A stretch of 64,000 bases of DNA from Acinetobacter sp. Marseille-Q1618 (GCF_902809855.1 NZ_CADDWJ010000003.1:248001-312000), one strand, 5' to 3'. Positions 38,207-48,399 are shown, counted from the first letter of the stretch. Numbers and translations: made by a program. Notes: a model not told the origin generated them from the letters alone.

Positions 38207-39046
38207 TTAAGCCATACAGATCGTAGTTTGTGATTTGCCGTGTGCTTTGGACTGATACATTAACTGATCTGCTTGATGAGTAGCGTAGTCTAAATTTTCA
38301 GGCAATTCATCAAAAATACGAATCCCCATACTAAAATCCACACCATATTGACGTTTCAAACCACTCATTAAAAAAGCTTCACGTAAGCGTGTTTCAAAGA
38401 CTTCTGCACCTTTTTGATCAGTATCTTTGAGTACCATAACAAATTCATCACCACCCATACGAGCCACAATATCACTTGAGCGTGCTACACTTTTTAAAAC
38501 CTGCGCAAATGCAATCAGCACATCATCGCCTTTACTATGACCATATTGATCATTGACTGCCTTAAAACCATCCATATCAATCAGTGCCACCGCTATTTTT
38601 TGCCCTACTCTGATTTTACGTTCTCGTAATTGGTGATATTGAATAGCAAAAGCACGGGTATTATTTAAAGTCGTTAAATTGTCCTGCATCGCCATCATGG
38701 TCATTGCTGTTAAATTCTCACGTACTTTGATTAATAGAAAAGCTACAACACTAAAAAAACCTAAACGCGCAATAGCATTCCAATAAGGCGCAGTAATATG
38801 TTTATATTGATGCCCAGAAATAAAGTCTGCATACAACCAAGTCAGACCTGAAACAAGAATAGTGATGACCGTTACTTTCTTATTATCAAACCAAGCTGCT
38901 ATTGAAATCGGAACCAAATAAAATACCGCAAAAGAGTATTCATAACCTGTTGCAATATCGATCCATCCCCAAATGAAAATAATCAACAGAATAATCATTC
39001 GACGAGTCAGCGTATGTGTTGAAAGTAGTTTTTCAAGGATTTTCAT
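38207..39046 (-). CDS. Membrane-bound diguanylate cyclase (GGDEF)
   Basis: Makes cyclic di-GMP. About 279 residues from ATG 39046; an ATG at 39055 is in frame but a GAGAG sits right against it, so the inner start is better placed. Several hydrophobic helices (about residues 15-110, MASE-like array) precede the catalytic domain (about 115-275). The active signature G-G-D-E-F is intact at about 198-202, and the inhibitory site R-S-S-D lies five residues before it, so product feedback is expected. No other c-di-GMP gene is adjacent. Confidence 0.9.
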   Translation of the reverse strand: MKILEKLLSTHTLTRRMIILLIIFIWGWIDIATGYEYSFAVFYLVPISIAAWFDNKKVTVITILVSGLTWLYADFISGHQYKHITAPYWNAIARLGFFSVVAFLLIKVRENLTAMTMMAMQDNLTTLNNTRAFAIQYHQLRERKIRVGQKIAVALIDMDGFKAVNDQYGHSKGDDVLIAFAQVLKSVARSSDIVARMGGDEFVMVLKDTDQKGAEVFETRLREAFLMSGLKRQYGVDFSMGIRIFDELPENLDYATHQADQLMYQSKAHGKSQTTICMA

Positions 39047-39838
39047 CTTATGCATACTCTCAATTTTCAGCTAAAAGACATACACCTAAATTTAGCATTT
39101 TTTACCAAGCTTTAAGTTATTTAATTTATTAACCAGTCATCGATTCAGATAAAGTCTGCAAAGTACTACTCAATTATTTATGATTTAACATTACTATTTT
39201 GTAATCCTAAACCCTGCCAAAACTCGTTAGGATAATTTAATTTTGGTTGTCCAACCCAACCTGTTGTAATATCAGGATTAATATAACTTTTAATTACGAT
39301 TTTATAAATCCTGCATCGACATTAATTTTAAATCAAAATAATTTTATGACTTGATTGAATTCGTTTTAGCTTAGAACTTATAAGAAATTGTTCTTATTTT
39401 TAGATAAAATAACTTTTTAAAGTTGCTTATTTTTAAAAATTTCTGGGGCGTTCAGGAAAACATCTTTTGTTTACTTCAACTATTAAAACTTGGTAAGTCT
39501 TAATCCTATTGCCTATAAACTTGTGGTCTATAGCGTCCTAAGCCGAATCGAGATCTTGTGGATTTGTACTACACGCACGTTGTACGCAACTGGTAGCAGG
39601 CTACTCTTTTCGATCCCATCACACCCTTACCATTTATAATAGTAAAATCTAAGCGGGATTAATTTCCTAAGTTTTAGCTTTTCATTAAAATTTTAAAAAA
39701 AATTTCCATAAAAATAGCCTTAAAGCATATTTTTTTCCAAATCTATAAAAATAACTCACTTTTTTACGCTTAAAATGGTCATTCTTTCGAATTTTTAACT
39801 TCAACTTTTATAAAGTTCAGTTTAATTTTCTCAAAAGT
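39047..39838. other. Gene-poor block with possible remnants
   Basis: 790 bases with no intact gene. Part of it (39178-39321, minus) is an ATG-less open frame with protein-like composition. A second part (about 39535-39640) has fold potential: ATCGAGA/TCTTTTCGAT ends, GTAGC-AG-GCTAC and repeated TGTAC/GTACG pieces. I can name neither; decay of an older insert is the simplest reading. Confidence 0.45.
39178..39321 (-). pseudogene. Possible 3' remnant of an unidentified gene
   Basis: 47 codons open on the minus strand from just after a TAA at 39322-39324 to TAA 39178-39180, with no ATG, GTG or TTG start. The product has N-P-D-I-T-T-G-W-V-G-Q-P-K and N-Y-P-N-E-F-W-Q-G-L-G-L-Q, rich in W, G and P in a way random AT-rich DNA rarely gives. 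I do not recognise the family. Confidence 0.3.
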
Positions 39839-40288
39839 TTAATGATTGAGTGAAGTTTTGACTTTACTTTGTTTATAGCATTCAGCAAAAACTTCATTTT
39901 CACCATTTAAAAAGTACAATAAATATTGTCGCGCTGTGCCAAAATCAATATTTTTGAAATCAATGTAATCTTTGATTTTGCGCGTAATTAAGCCAAAGAC
40001 ATCCTTTTGTGGCGTGATAACCACAATGTCGCTTTCGATTCTAAACTCTAAATCAGCCGAGCTGGAAAATGCATTTAAGCTTAACTTTAGCGTTTGCTCC
40101 GTTTCCAAATCAGTTACTGTAAAACTCGCACTATCACTATCAAATTGCAATTGACGAACCAAAAGTTGTCGCCAATTTATATTATCAAATTTGATTAATG
40201 TTTGAATTGCTGTCAATTTCCCTGATACTTCATCACCACCTTCTTGTAAGTTTTTCGGTGTATGAATCACTAAATCAAATGTTTTCAT
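39839..40288 (-). CDS. Hypothetical protein, 149 residues
   Basis: Soluble protein of unknown family, no signal peptide. The first 100 residues look beta-rich (F-D-L-V-I-H-T, S-A-S-F-T-V-T-D-L, E-Q-T-L-K-L-S-L-N-A-F), the rest helical. Follows no other gene closely. I can assign no function. Confidence 0.6.
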   Translation of the reverse strand: MKTFDLVIHTPKNLQEGGDEVSGKLTAIQTLIKFDNINWRQLLVRQLQFDSDSASFTVTDLETEQTLKLSLNAFSSSADLEFRIESDIVVITPQKDVFGLITRKIKDYIDFKNIDFGTARQYLLYFLNGENEVFAECYKQSKVKTSLNH

Positions 40289-40444
40289 TGTTATTCATCC
40301 TGTTGAACAGGTATATTTTAACAATTAATTTAGGCTAATCCTTTGAATTTCCGATGAATAAACAAATCACAATGTGATTTTTTGCGCAGATCCACTCGTG
40401 CACAATGCACACAAAAATATCATTAAAATTAAATGCTTAGTTAA

Positions 40445-40651
40445 TTAAAACACACAACATTTTTTACATGCCTCTATTTTTTCTTTAGGCCAATTCATTC
40501 TGGCTCTTTTATGAGCAAGTTCAAAATCGGCAAAATAGCCAATTAAAATTTGATTATCTAGCTTCGGCATATCAGCACAGCCAAGTGTTGCATTATGCAT
40601 TTGATATGATCCGTTGCCTAACGGATTTTCATCTACAATAAATTTAATCAT
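40445..40651 (-). CDS. Small cysteine-containing protein, 68 residues
   Basis: Start ATG 40651 (M-I-K-F-I-V-D-E-N) with GGGG upstream; a TTG further out is unlikely. The pattern N-G-S-Y-Q-M-H-N-A-T-L-G-C-A-D-M-P followed by I-G-Y-F and a terminal C-K-K-C-C resembles a family of short proteins I recall with H-x-x-x-C ... L-P ... C-Y-Y-C-C, possibly metal-binding. Not in an operon. Confidence 0.6.
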   Translation of the reverse strand: MIKFIVDENPLGNGSYQMHNATLGCADMPKLDNQILIGYFADFELAHKRARMNWPKEKIEACKKCCVF

Positions 40652-40837
40652 GACATTCCCCAAATTATTTTTATAAAATTCAACAACAAAAAACCCATAA
40701 AAAAATTATGTGTTTAACTACAACTTAAAATTAGGCTTTTTATCAGTAAAAATCAAACATTTTTAGAGAAAATTTTATTTTAATATTTTTCAAAATATGT
40801 AAGAAAAATATTGCATAAGTATTGAATTATTCTGAAT

Positions 40838-41416
40838 TTATAAAGCTGATGGATTTATTTTGTTCTTATTCTTCAAACGCACCCAACGCACAACCCAAAT
40901 CATCATTATCACAGCCACGATCACCACCAAGACAGGAACAAGAAATGACAATATTGACACTACGATTGCCCCAATCCATTCAGCAGTAGATACGATAGGA
41001 TTGGCAATTCCACCAGTTGTTGCGGTAGACACACCACGTACTGCAACTGTACTCATTTGTACAGCAGTTGCTGTACCGCCTCCCACAATAATCGCTGCTG
41101 CCCAAGCTGCAAATTGAGACATTTCTCCACTACTGACTGCCATTGTACTCAGTGTGCCTGCGACCATCGCAGCAGGTGTCGCAATACTATCTAAAGCATT
41201 ATCAACCCAAGGAATATAATATGCTGCAATTTCGCATAGTGTTGCGATTCCCAAAGCCACACACACGGACGGTATGGCTAACCATTCAAAACCTTTCATT
41301 GGTTCAAACCATCCAATCAGCGCGGCAATACTCATCACCAATAAAGGTACAAAAACACGAAAACCGCAAGCAGCACTTAAACCAATGCCGATACATAAAC
41401 CAAGAATTGTTTCCAT
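40838..41416 (-). CDS. DUF4126 family membrane protein
   Basis: 192 residues from ATG 41416 (M-E-T-I-L-G-L-C-I-G-I-G). The frame is open 15 codons further but this start fits the family. At least five hydrophobic helices with many glycine, alanine and threonine residues; the G-F-R-V-F-V-P-L-L and P-W-V-D-N-A-L-D-S-I-A-T-P-A motifs are the DUF4126 hallmarks. Function unknown. Confidence 0.82.
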   Translation of the reverse strand: METILGLCIGIGLSAACGFRVFVPLLVMSIAALIGWFEPMKGFEWLAIPSVCVALGIATLCEIAAYYIPWVDNALDSIATPAAMVAGTLSTMAVSSGEMSQFAAWAAAIIVGGGTATAVQMSTVAVRGVSTATTGGIANPIVSTAEWIGAIVVSILSFLVPVLVVIVAVIMMIWVVRWVRLKNKNKINPSAL

Positions 41417-41460
41417 GCTGTTTGCTGCCCGTTTGATAAATTTATGCTTATACGTTAGCA

Positions 41461-41492
41461 AAAAGCCCTATTGAGTAATAGGGCTTTTTTTA
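41461..41492. terminator. Bidirectional terminator
   Basis: Stem AAAAAGCCCTATT / AATAGGGCTTTTT with a 5-6 base loop and extra T. It can end the zinc-ribbon gene on the minus strand (A run on plus) and separates it from the DUF4126 gene. Confidence 0.88.
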
Positions 41493-41523
41493 AAACAGGG
41501 AGTAGCTGTTTTGCTTGTGCTGC

Positions 41524-41667
41524 TTAGGCATTCTTGTTGTTAAATTGATTGCCAAGGCATTTGGTACACGGAGGTAAACGATCAGTACCAATTTCTAAGT
41601 AGACACGGTGTCCGCATTGAACACAAAAATAGAAGCCTGTTCCAGGTTTTTGACCAGCAGTAACCAT
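41524..41667 (-). CDS. Zinc-ribbon small protein, 47 residues
   Basis: ATG 41667 has GGAG eight bases upstream. The peptide carries two CxxC knuckles, F-Y-F-C-V-Q-C-G-H and L-P-P-C-T-K-C-L-G-N, i.e. a rubredoxin- or zinc-ribbon-like fold; the T-D-R-L-P-P-C motif is found in known zinc-ribbon families. Followed by a bidirectional terminator. Role unknown. Confidence 0.85.
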   Translation of the reverse strand: MVTAGQKPGTGFYFCVQCGHRVYLEIGTDRLPPCTKCLGNQFNNKNA

Positions 41668-42118
41668 TTTTGTTCTCCATATGATTTTAGAAATGGTAGA
41701 ACCAGTATAACCCTATTGTGATGAATGTCTATTGATCATTTCGCCAATTGATACTGGCATTTAGGCTAAACATGATTTTAAAATAAAATTTGACTCGTGA
41801 TATCGCTTGAGCATACAAATTCAATTTTTTTGAGGATTTTTAACTCATATTTTACTTTTAAAAATTTTAATATATTTAGTAATTACAGAATCTTAGATAT
41901 AAAATAAAATTTTTTTGACTTTTTGTTTTGATAATATTTTTGAAGGCTCATCTGTATAAAAGCTGATTTTGAAAATTTAGATCAGGCGCTTGAACATCAC
42001 TTAGACAATATACAGTTAACAATTTGTTATATTTTATTCGATTTAGAAATGTATTTACTTCTGCACAATTAAAAAAAATAAATCTTAGGCGCTCAACGAT
42101 TTGCTGAGCGCCTTAAAA
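41668..42118. other. AT-rich intergenic region
   Basis: 450 bases, very AT-rich, no gene seen. Near its right end lies the terminator at 42088-42112. Nothing else supported. Confidence 0.7.
42088..42112 (-). terminator. Terminator after S-formylglutathione hydrolase
   Basis: Eight-bp GC-rich stem GGCGCTCA / TGAGCGCC with a 9-base loop, followed on the minus strand by TAAGATTTATTTTTTTT. Confidence 0.75.
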
Positions 42119-42946
42119 TTATCTGATGAATTTTGAGTGAAATTGAATGTGCTGCGCAATGAAACTCGCAATGAAATAATAACTATGATCATATCCTTCA
42201 CGCATGTTTAAAGTGATTGGATAATTTTGATCTTTACACGCATTGAGCAATAGTTCAGGTTTTAATTGTTCTTGCAAAAATGTATCTTCACCTCCTTGAT
42301 CAATTAAAATCGGCAGTTGCACCGCATTTGCTTTGATCAACGCAACGCTATCATATTGCTGCCAAAGCATCTGATCTGTTCCAAGATAAGCGGTAAATGC
42401 TTTTTGTCCCCAAGGAACTTGAGATGGTGCAACAATGGGAGAAAATGCAGAAATACTTTTATAAATATTCGGATTTTTTAAGCCAATGGTTAATGCACCA
42501 TGACCACCTGCACTATGCCCCATAATGCTTTGAACTTTATTAGTCGGGAAATTTTGATCAATCAAATTGCGTAGTTCGTCTACAATGTAGTCATACATTT
42601 GATAATGTTCAGCCCAAGGCATTTGTGTTGCATTCACATAAAAACCTGCACCTTGTCCTAGATCATAAGCAGCATCGTTTGGAACGTCCTCACCTCTTGG
42701 ACTGGTATCTGGCGCAACAATAATTACTTTATTTTCAGCAGCATATTTTTGAGCACCAGCTTTAGTAATAAAATTTTGCTCATTACATGTAAGACCTGAA
42801 AGCCAATAAAGTACTGGTAATTTTTCATCTTGCTCATGCGGTGGTATATAGATTGCAAAATTCATAGTACATTTCAACACAGCGGACTGATGTTGATACA
42901 CTTCTTGCCAACCACCAAATGAAGCATGTCTTTCTAATCTTTCCAC
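42119..42946 (-). CDS. S-formylglutathione hydrolase
   Basis: Esterase-D family alpha/beta hydrolase that splits S-formylglutathione to formate and glutathione in formaldehyde detoxification. 275 residues, normal length. GTG start at 42946 with AGGAG eight bases upstream. The nucleophile motif is G-H-S145-A-G-G-H-G-A-L (usually G-H-S-M-G-G-H-G). G-L-T-C-N-E-Q-N-F and C-terminal Y-D-H-S-Y-Y-F complete the family pattern. The usual partner, glutathione-dependent formaldehyde dehydrogenase, is not in the window. Confidence 0.9.
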   Translation of the reverse strand: MERLERHASFGGWQEVYQHQSAVLKCTMNFAIYIPPHEQDEKLPVLYWLSGLTCNEQNFITKAGAQKYAAENKVIIVAPDTSPRGEDVPNDAAYDLGQGAGFYVNATQMPWAEHYQMYDYIVDELRNLIDQNFPTNKVQSIMGHSAGGHGALTIGLKNPNIYKSISAFSPIVAPSQVPWGQKAFTAYLGTDQMLWQQYDSVALIKANAVQLPILIDQGGEDTFLQEQLKPELLLNACKDQNYPITLNMREGYDHSYYFIASFIAQHIQFHSKFIR

Positions 42947-43227
42947 AATTAATACTCCTAAAATTATGATTTATCCATAGACTCTGAAATGACTAAGAAA
43001 TATTGGATATTGATTCAATCAAGCAATATGAACGCATATGCTTGATATTTTTTATATAATGACATCATAGCGCAAACAATCTAAGTATTAGATTTTAAAA
43101 TAGATTTATTAAGCTAATCGCAGCAATTAAATAACTTAATTGAGTTAAGAGTCAGCAAAAACCACCATCTTTTACGAATAACACATTAGCATTGATTAAA
43201 AAAATTTATCTTAAATCTGTTACTTAG

Positions 43228-44667
43228 CTATTGTGTTGCCACATTCAATACTTGTGTAGGTTTAGTTGCTGACGTTAAGGTTTGCTCAGTATTCGCTGTA
43301 GGCAAATTACTTTGTGGAAATAAATGCTGTTCTAACTGAGGCAAAACCAATTCGATATTTTTACCCATTACCCATTGTGGTTCAGACGGTTCAAAACCTT
43401 GCGCACTTTCCCATTTTGCCACAGTTTCAGAAGCTTGATCGAATGCAGCTTTCAATGTGGTTTGTTCACGCATCGCTTGATCAAAGAAAGCCCGGCCAAA
43501 ATAAGTATAATCCGCCTCATTTGAACAACCAAAAGATGCTCGATCTGCTGCTGAAGCAGTGATAATTAAGGTATCAGGTGCTTGTAAAGCAGGGATAAAA
43601 CTTCCTGAGTAACATGCCGAAATCACGATCACTTTCCAGCGAACTCCTGATTTATCCAAAGCATCACGTAACCATTTTGGATCAACATCGTTCAGATCTA
43701 AAGGATCATTTTCCATTTCAAACTGATTTTGCAAACCATGTGAAGTCATATATAAAAACAAAACGTCACTTTCGCGGTTCATTTGTTGTCCGATACGACG
43801 TAATGCAAGCTCCATACTGCTTTTCGATGCTAAAGGTACAGTAGTACGTGTTTCTAGATTATTAATCAGCGCTATTGAACGTCCAAAAGTCCCAAAACGC
43901 GTATCAAACTGTTCTTTAATGCGTTCAATTTCATATTTAAAAACATCTTGATAACTCACACCTGCCACGCCCAAGAAATACCAATGCGTCTGTGCAAACT
44001 CGCCATATTGGATTTGCTCAAGTGATTTATTTAAGAGATTGCTTTGAGCATAAAAGGCATCTTCTGCAAAAGTAGGTGGAACATCTTCAACTTTCCAAAT
44101 CGGTTGGTCTTTGACAGACATTTGCCAAACCACCAAAGTAAAAAGTGTCGCTAAAATAATGAGTGCTCGCTCCCACCAGGGCCATTGTAACTCACGAGCA
44201 AACACCCAAACCACAGCCAAACTTTGCCAAACGAACAACACCATAAAAATGATAGGCAGGTAGTCATAAGTAAAATTTGGTAGGTAATCCAAAGAGCCCA
44301 AAAACTGGATAAAACTTTGTAAAAATGCGATATGTGTATCTAGTACCAACCACAACAAAGCAGGCACAAGCATTAAACGAGGATTTTCAGTGCGTTGTGA
44401 TAAGAAAATCCCCACAATTAAAGCAATAAACGGCCACAAAGCATAACTGATTAGACCTTGTCGGTTAAAAACACCACCCTCACCTGCTACCAACCAACTA
44501 AATAGAGTATTGGCACAGCCCCCCAAAATACCCCAGAAAATTAACTGTAAAATAGAAGGACGGACAATTTGTAATGCTTTACGTGATCCAAGAAACAACC
44601 AAAGTCCCGCACGTTGATTACTTTTGAAGTCATGCCAAAAATTAATGGAGGGTTTAAGGTCTATCAT
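43228..44667 (-). CDS. Membrane-anchored C13 (caspase/legumain-like) peptidase
   Basis: 479 residues. About five membrane helices fill residues 38-182; the C-terminal half is a peptidase C13-type caspase fold. The catalytic pair is visible as Y-M-T-S-H310-G-L after a beta strand (V-L-F-L-Y) and V-I-S-A-C352-Y-S-G-S-F-I. A calcium-/acid-type loop (E-N-D-P-L-D-L-N-D-V-D-P) lies between. A Q/T/N-rich tail ends the protein. Such genes are common in proteobacteria but their substrates are unknown. No partner gene is adjacent. Confidence 0.85.
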   Translation of the reverse strand: MIDLKPSINFWHDFKSNQRAGLWLFLGSRKALQIVRPSILQLIFWGILGGCANTLFSWLVAGEGGVFNRQGLISYALWPFIALIVGIFLSQRTENPRLMLVPALLWLVLDTHIAFLQSFIQFLGSLDYLPNFTYDYLPIIFMVLFVWQSLAVVWVFARELQWPWWERALIILATLFTLVVWQMSVKDQPIWKVEDVPPTFAEDAFYAQSNLLNKSLEQIQYGEFAQTHWYFLGVAGVSYQDVFKYEIERIKEQFDTRFGTFGRSIALINNLETRTTVPLASKSSMELALRRIGQQMNRESDVLFLYMTSHGLQNQFEMENDPLDLNDVDPKWLRDALDKSGVRWKVIVISACYSGSFIPALQAPDTLIITASAADRASFGCSNEADYTYFGRAFFDQAMREQTTLKAAFDQASETVAKWESAQGFEPSEPQWVMGKNIELVLPQLEQHLFPQSNLPTANTEQTLTSATKPTQVLNVATQ

Positions 44668-44803
44668 AAAGCTTCTATAGTTACAGGTGGCTTAAATCAG
44701 CATAGTTAGTTTATGCTTGCTTAAAATATTATCAATGTATATTTCGACTATATAACAGTTTTTTGATGATTTTTGAGGCAGTTACCAAAATCCTCATAAG
44801 CCA

Positions 44804-45607
44804 TTAATGAAAATAGGCATCAAAACGACAAGCATCTCCCTGCCATTGATGATCAGGCTGTTGATCGTTTAAAAAAACAGCGAGTCTTGGTCTTTTTACC
44901 ACAACACGTTGAGCAATAGCTTGAGCTAAGACTAAAAGATGATCTCCCAAATCCATTTCACCATCTTCAGGCAATAACAAATGTAAAAGCTGCATTTGTT
45001 TTTTGACTTGTGCTTGTTTTTTGATGGCATTTTGATTTTGATCACGCTGTGGAAACATCGGATCTAAATACACCACATCAAAGCCATGTTGCTGTTCAAT
45101 TTGTTGTTGTAAAAATTGGTTTGAATCTGAAAATACCAGATCAATTCTTGCCACAATTTTAGCTAAAAAAGGATCTTGCTCAGCTTGTGCTTTGGCGTCT
45201 TCCAGTAAAGTAAATAAAATCGGATGACGTTCAACTAAAGTCACTTCAGCACCTAAATGTGCCATCAATAAACTATCATGTCCCAAGCCTGCTGTGGCAT
45301 CAATCAGTTTTGGCTTTTCTGCTAAATTACATGCACGTGCAATCATTTCCGATTTTAAACTGGCACGTTTTAAACGGGAAATTTCTGCTTTCCAATCAGG
45401 CTGCATTTTCATGCCATTGGCACAGAACCATACCCCCTGTTCATCAACACACAGCGCCATTTCAGGATTTAATCTTAAAAATCGTGCATTCAACTTATCG
45501 ATTTGCACTAAGTTTACCTCAACCCCACGTAAAGAAAGCACAGACTGGTAAGACTGTGCTTTCTCTAAGTATTTGATTTCGGTAAATAAGCGAAGCTCGC
45601 TTACCAT
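44804..45607 (-). CDS. rsmJ: 16S rRNA m2G1516 methyltransferase RsmJ
   Basis: SAM-dependent rRNA methyltransferase. 267 residues from ATG 45607 (M-V-S-E-L-R-L-F), which overlaps the uppP stop; the frame is open to 45667 but that is inside uppP. SAM-binding [10 protein letters not shown] and catalytic V-V-Y-L-D-P-M-F-P are visible, matching E. coli RsmJ. The ribosome site lies in uppP, so the two genes are coupled. Confidence 0.92.
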   Translation of the reverse strand: MVSELRLFTEIKYLEKAQSYQSVLSLRGVEVNLVQIDKLNARFLRLNPEMALCVDEQGVWFCANGMKMQPDWKAEISRLKRASLKSEMIARACNLAEKPKLIDATAGLGHDSLLMAHLGAEVTLVERHPILFTLLEDAKAQAEQDPFLAKIVARIDLVFSDSNQFLQQQIEQQHGFDVVYLDPMFPQRDQNQNAIKKQAQVKKQMQLLHLLLPEDGEMDLGDHLLVLAQAIAQRVVVKRPRLAVFLNDQQPDHQWQGDACRFDAYFH

Positions 45608-46425
45608 AATTTCCAACCTGTTAATGCAAATAATAAAATAATCAAACCTGAAACGATACGATACCATGCAAAAACCATGAAATCACGTTTAGCAACATAC
45701 GCCACTAAGACACGAATAAGGATCAATGCTGAAATAAATGATACTAAGGTACCAAACCCTATCACTAGCCAGTCCTGTGTCCCTTCAAATACATGGTAAC
45801 TTTGATATAGGTCTAATACCCCAGCACCAATAATGACTGGAATTCCTAGGAAGAATGAAAACTCAGTTGCGGCCTTACGTGAAACCCCAAGCATCATTGC
45901 ACCAATAATGGTCGCACCTGAACGAGAAGTACCAGGAATCAAAGCCAAAACTTGAATCAAACCAATATAAATTGCTTCTTTAATGGAAATGTTTTCAACT
46001 TCTTGTGCATTGACTTTAGGAGGATGTTTCTCGACCCACCAAATAATCAAGCCCCCCACGATTAAACCAATCGCAACTGAAATATCATTAAATAATAATT
46101 CTTTTACTGTTTGACCAAAAGTGACCCCGATCAACATGATTGGAATCGAGGCAAGAATTAAACTAATTCCTAAATGACGCCCCTTAGGTTCACCTGATAC
46201 CAATCCAGTGGCAGCTCCCCAAAGTTTTGCCCAGTATTCATAAATAACGGCTGCAATTGCCCCCATCTGAATGGCTATCACAAAAACATCACTTTTTTCT
46301 TTGGTCCAAAAGTTCATGAGCTCAGAGGCAAGAATTAAATGCCCCGTACTAGAGATTGGGAGGAATTCGGTGATCCCTTCTACAATCCCCATAATCGCTG
46401 CTTTTAAGAGCAGTAAAAGATCCAT
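45601..46425 (-). CDS. uppP: Undecaprenyl-diphosphatase UppP/BacA
   Basis: Recycles the lipid carrier of peptidoglycan synthesis by removing a phosphate from undecaprenyl diphosphate; also linked to bacitracin resistance. 274 residues from ATG 46425 with AGGA six bases upstream; a TTG two codons before is less likely. Signature [11 protein letters not shown] near residues 20-30 and P-G-T-S-R-S-G-A-T near 170, with about eight helices. Followed by rsmJ with a short overlap. Confidence 0.96.
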   Translation of the reverse strand: MDLLLLLKAAIMGIVEGITEFLPISSTGHLILASELMNFWTKEKSDVFVIAIQMGAIAAVIYEYWAKLWGAATGLVSGEPKGRHLGISLILASIPIMLIGVTFGQTVKELLFNDISVAIGLIVGGLIIWWVEKHPPKVNAQEVENISIKEAIYIGLIQVLALIPGTSRSGATIIGAMMLGVSRKAATEFSFFLGIPVIIGAGVLDLYQSYHVFEGTQDWLVIGFGTLVSFISALILIRVLVAYVAKRDFMVFAWYRIVSGLIILLFALTGWKLW

Positions 46426-46440
46426 ATTCAATCCTAAAAA

Positions 46441-47106
46441 TTAAGGTTTACCTTGTTCTGGAATTTTTTTCCACGCATCATCACGCAAATAAACAGGCAA
46501 TGCCAATTCAGCGCTTAGCCATTGTTTTTGTAAAGCTTGTTGACGTGCAATTGTTGCAATATCTTCGGCATTTGCAATCACAGCTTGAAACTCTATCGCA
46601 CCATCCTTAACTAAAGATGAACCAGAACCCACTAAGGTAAATTTTTGATACTCAGAAGCTTGCTGATAATCTAGTAATTTTTCTTCGTCTACAAGTTGCA
46701 TAATGTTATTTTCATCTAAATGAAAACTTGCCATATACACTTCTTTCATACGTGCATCGAGTACTGCGGATACTTCAACAAGTCCATGCAAACGATAAGC
46801 TGCTTGTGCTAAAGCCTGTAATGTCGATACTGGAATCACTGGAATATCGTTAACCCAAGCCAAAGCTTGCGTGACTGCAGCATTGATACGGACACCACTA
46901 AATGAACCAGGTCCACGACTAAAAGCGATTGCAGTTAAATCAGAGTTTTGTATTTGCGTTTGCTCAAAACCTTGCTCAATCATCGGCAAAATAGTTTGAG
47001 TTTGTGCCTTTGCTCGTGCATCAAGTTGAAAAAAAAGTGTTTTTGTTTCATCAACAATTGAAACGGAACACTGCTCATTGGCAGTTTCCAATGCCAGCAA
47101 TTTCAT
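46441..47106 (-). CDS. tsaB: tRNA threonylcarbamoyladenosine synthesis protein TsaB
   Basis: Partner of TsaD in making t6A37 on tRNAs. 221 residues from ATG 47106 (M-K-L-L-A-L-E-T-A). ASKHA-fold signature L-A-L-E-T-A-N-E-Q-C-S-V-S and F-S-R-G-P-G-S-F-S-G-V-R-I-N are visible. Ends 15 bases before uppP. Confidence 0.94.
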   Translation of the reverse strand: MKLLALETANEQCSVSIVDETKTLFFQLDARAKAQTQTILPMIEQGFEQTQIQNSDLTAIAFSRGPGSFSGVRINAAVTQALAWVNDIPVIPVSTLQALAQAAYRLHGLVEVSAVLDARMKEVYMASFHLDENNIMQLVDEEKLLDYQQASEYQKFTLVGSGSSLVKDGAIEFQAVIANAEDIATIARQQALQKQWLSAELALPVYLRDDAWKKIPEQGKP

Positions 47107-47229
47107 GCACAACCTAATCTGTCTTAAAAATGTCGACTATGATACTCCACTCATCTCATTCATGCGACTATTTCCACGCATATTCAGATATGCTCAATAC
47201 AAAAAACCAAGCAAATGCTTGGCTAAAAT

Positions 47230-47760
47230 TTAAAAACTAAACTCTTCTAAATCTTTAAAATCTTCAAAATGAGCAGCATAGTGCATTGCACTCATTTTCA
47301 AACGCACTTCTGCTTGATCATCCAAAGTTTTGACAACCCGTGCAGGCGAACCGACCACCAAAGAATTATCAGGAATCACCTTACCTTCTGGCACCAATGC
47401 ATTTGCACCGACAATACAATTTTTGCCGATCACCGCATTATTTAACACCACAGCATTAATACCAATCAGGCTATTATCCCCGATCGTACAACCATGTAAC
47501 ATTGCTTGATGACCAATCGTCACATAGTCACCAATATTCAAATCAATGCCTGCATCTGTATGCAGAACAGCATTTTCCTGAACATTACTAAAATCACCGA
47601 TTCGAATACAGCTATTATCCCCTCGAATCACTGCACCATACCAAACACTGACTTTTTGCCCGAGTTCAACTTGTCCAATCACAGTAGCATTATCAGCAAT
47701 CCATCCATCAAATGGCTCATGCAAAGCTTTAGGTGTGTGTCCTTTAAATTTATACATCAT
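47230..47760 (-). CDS. Gamma-carbonic-anhydrase family hexapeptide protein
   Basis: 176-residue left-handed beta-helix protein of the YrdA/PaaY type. Repeated I-G-x-x-x-x-V/I hexapeptides run through residues 25-150 (for example [20 protein letters not shown]). Zinc-binding histidines of the family are suggested by [15 protein letters not shown]. Two adjacent ATG starts (47760, 47757). Real carbonic anhydrase activity is not assured in this subgroup. Confidence 0.85.
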   Translation of the reverse strand: MMYKFKGHTPKALHEPFDGWIADNATVIGQVELGQKVSVWYGAVIRGDNSCIRIGDFSNVQENAVLHTDAGIDLNIGDYVTIGHQAMLHGCTIGDNSLIGINAVVLNNAVIGKNCIVGANALVPEGKVIPDNSLVVGSPARVVKTLDDQAEVRLKMSAMHYAAHFEDFKDLEEFSF

Positions 47761-47784
47761 GGCAAATATTCCTGTGTAAGTTTC

Positions 47785-48399
47785 CTATTTTTTATTGATT
47801 AATGTTGAATGAAAATTCGGTGAGTTTAATAAAAATGGCCAATTTTTTTGATAATCCAAACCATACTGAAACAAAGACATTAAAATACGTGCAGTTAAAC
47901 CCCATACCACTTCATTTTCCACTCTTAAACTTGGGAAATAAACAGATTGATGTGCCAAGCGCACTTCATAAGGGATCGGTTGAGATTCCATAAGATTTTT
48001 TAAAGGTGCATAAAAAATTCGGTCAATTTCAGTCGGCTGTGCAATTAATTTCACATCAGGCGGAATCAAGCCGACCACAGGTTTTACTGTCATACCACTG
48101 CGTGCCCGTTCCATTGGTAAGTCACCTAATAAAGTAACTTCATATGGATTTAACGCAGTTTCTTCCCAAGCCTCACGTAAAGCCACCACAATATTACTGG
48201 TATCACTGGGGTCTCTTTTACCGCCCGGAAATGAAACTTCGCCCGCATGGTTATTTAAATATGCAGAGCGTCGTGTCAATAAAATTTTAGGGTCTTGCTC
48301 TTGAGTAATTGCGATTAATACAGCAGCTTGTGCAGGGTAAGTTCGCTTAGCAAAACGTAATCGTTGCTGCAATACTTGTGTTAATAATTGCTCCTGCAT
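47785..48399 (-). CDS. NUDIX hydrolase, CoA pyrophosphatase type
   Basis: 204 residues from ATG 48399, which has AGAGG just upstream; a GTG at 48414 is in frame. The NUDIX box reads G-G-K-R-D-P ... A-L-R-E-A-W-E-E-T-A-L with the preceding V-S-F-P-G-G-K, the UPF0035/NudL signature. It probably cleaves CoA derivatives. Ends 24 bases before the carbonic-anhydrase-like gene. Confidence 0.85.
   Translation of the reverse strand: MQEQLLTQVLQQRLRFAKRTYPAQAAVLIAITQEQDPKILLTRRSAYLNNHAGEVSFPGGKRDPSDTSNIVVALREAWEETALNPYEVTLLGDLPMERARSGMTVKPVVGLIPPDVKLIAQPTEIDRIFYAPLKNLMESQPIPYEVRLAHQSVYFPSLRVENEVVWGLTARILMSLFQYGLDYQKNWPFLLNSPNFHSTLINKK

Noticed and set aside
45608..45667. Longer RsmJ starting inside uppP
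   Set aside because: Those codons are the translated uppP 3' end in another frame; ATG 45607 has an internal ribosome site.
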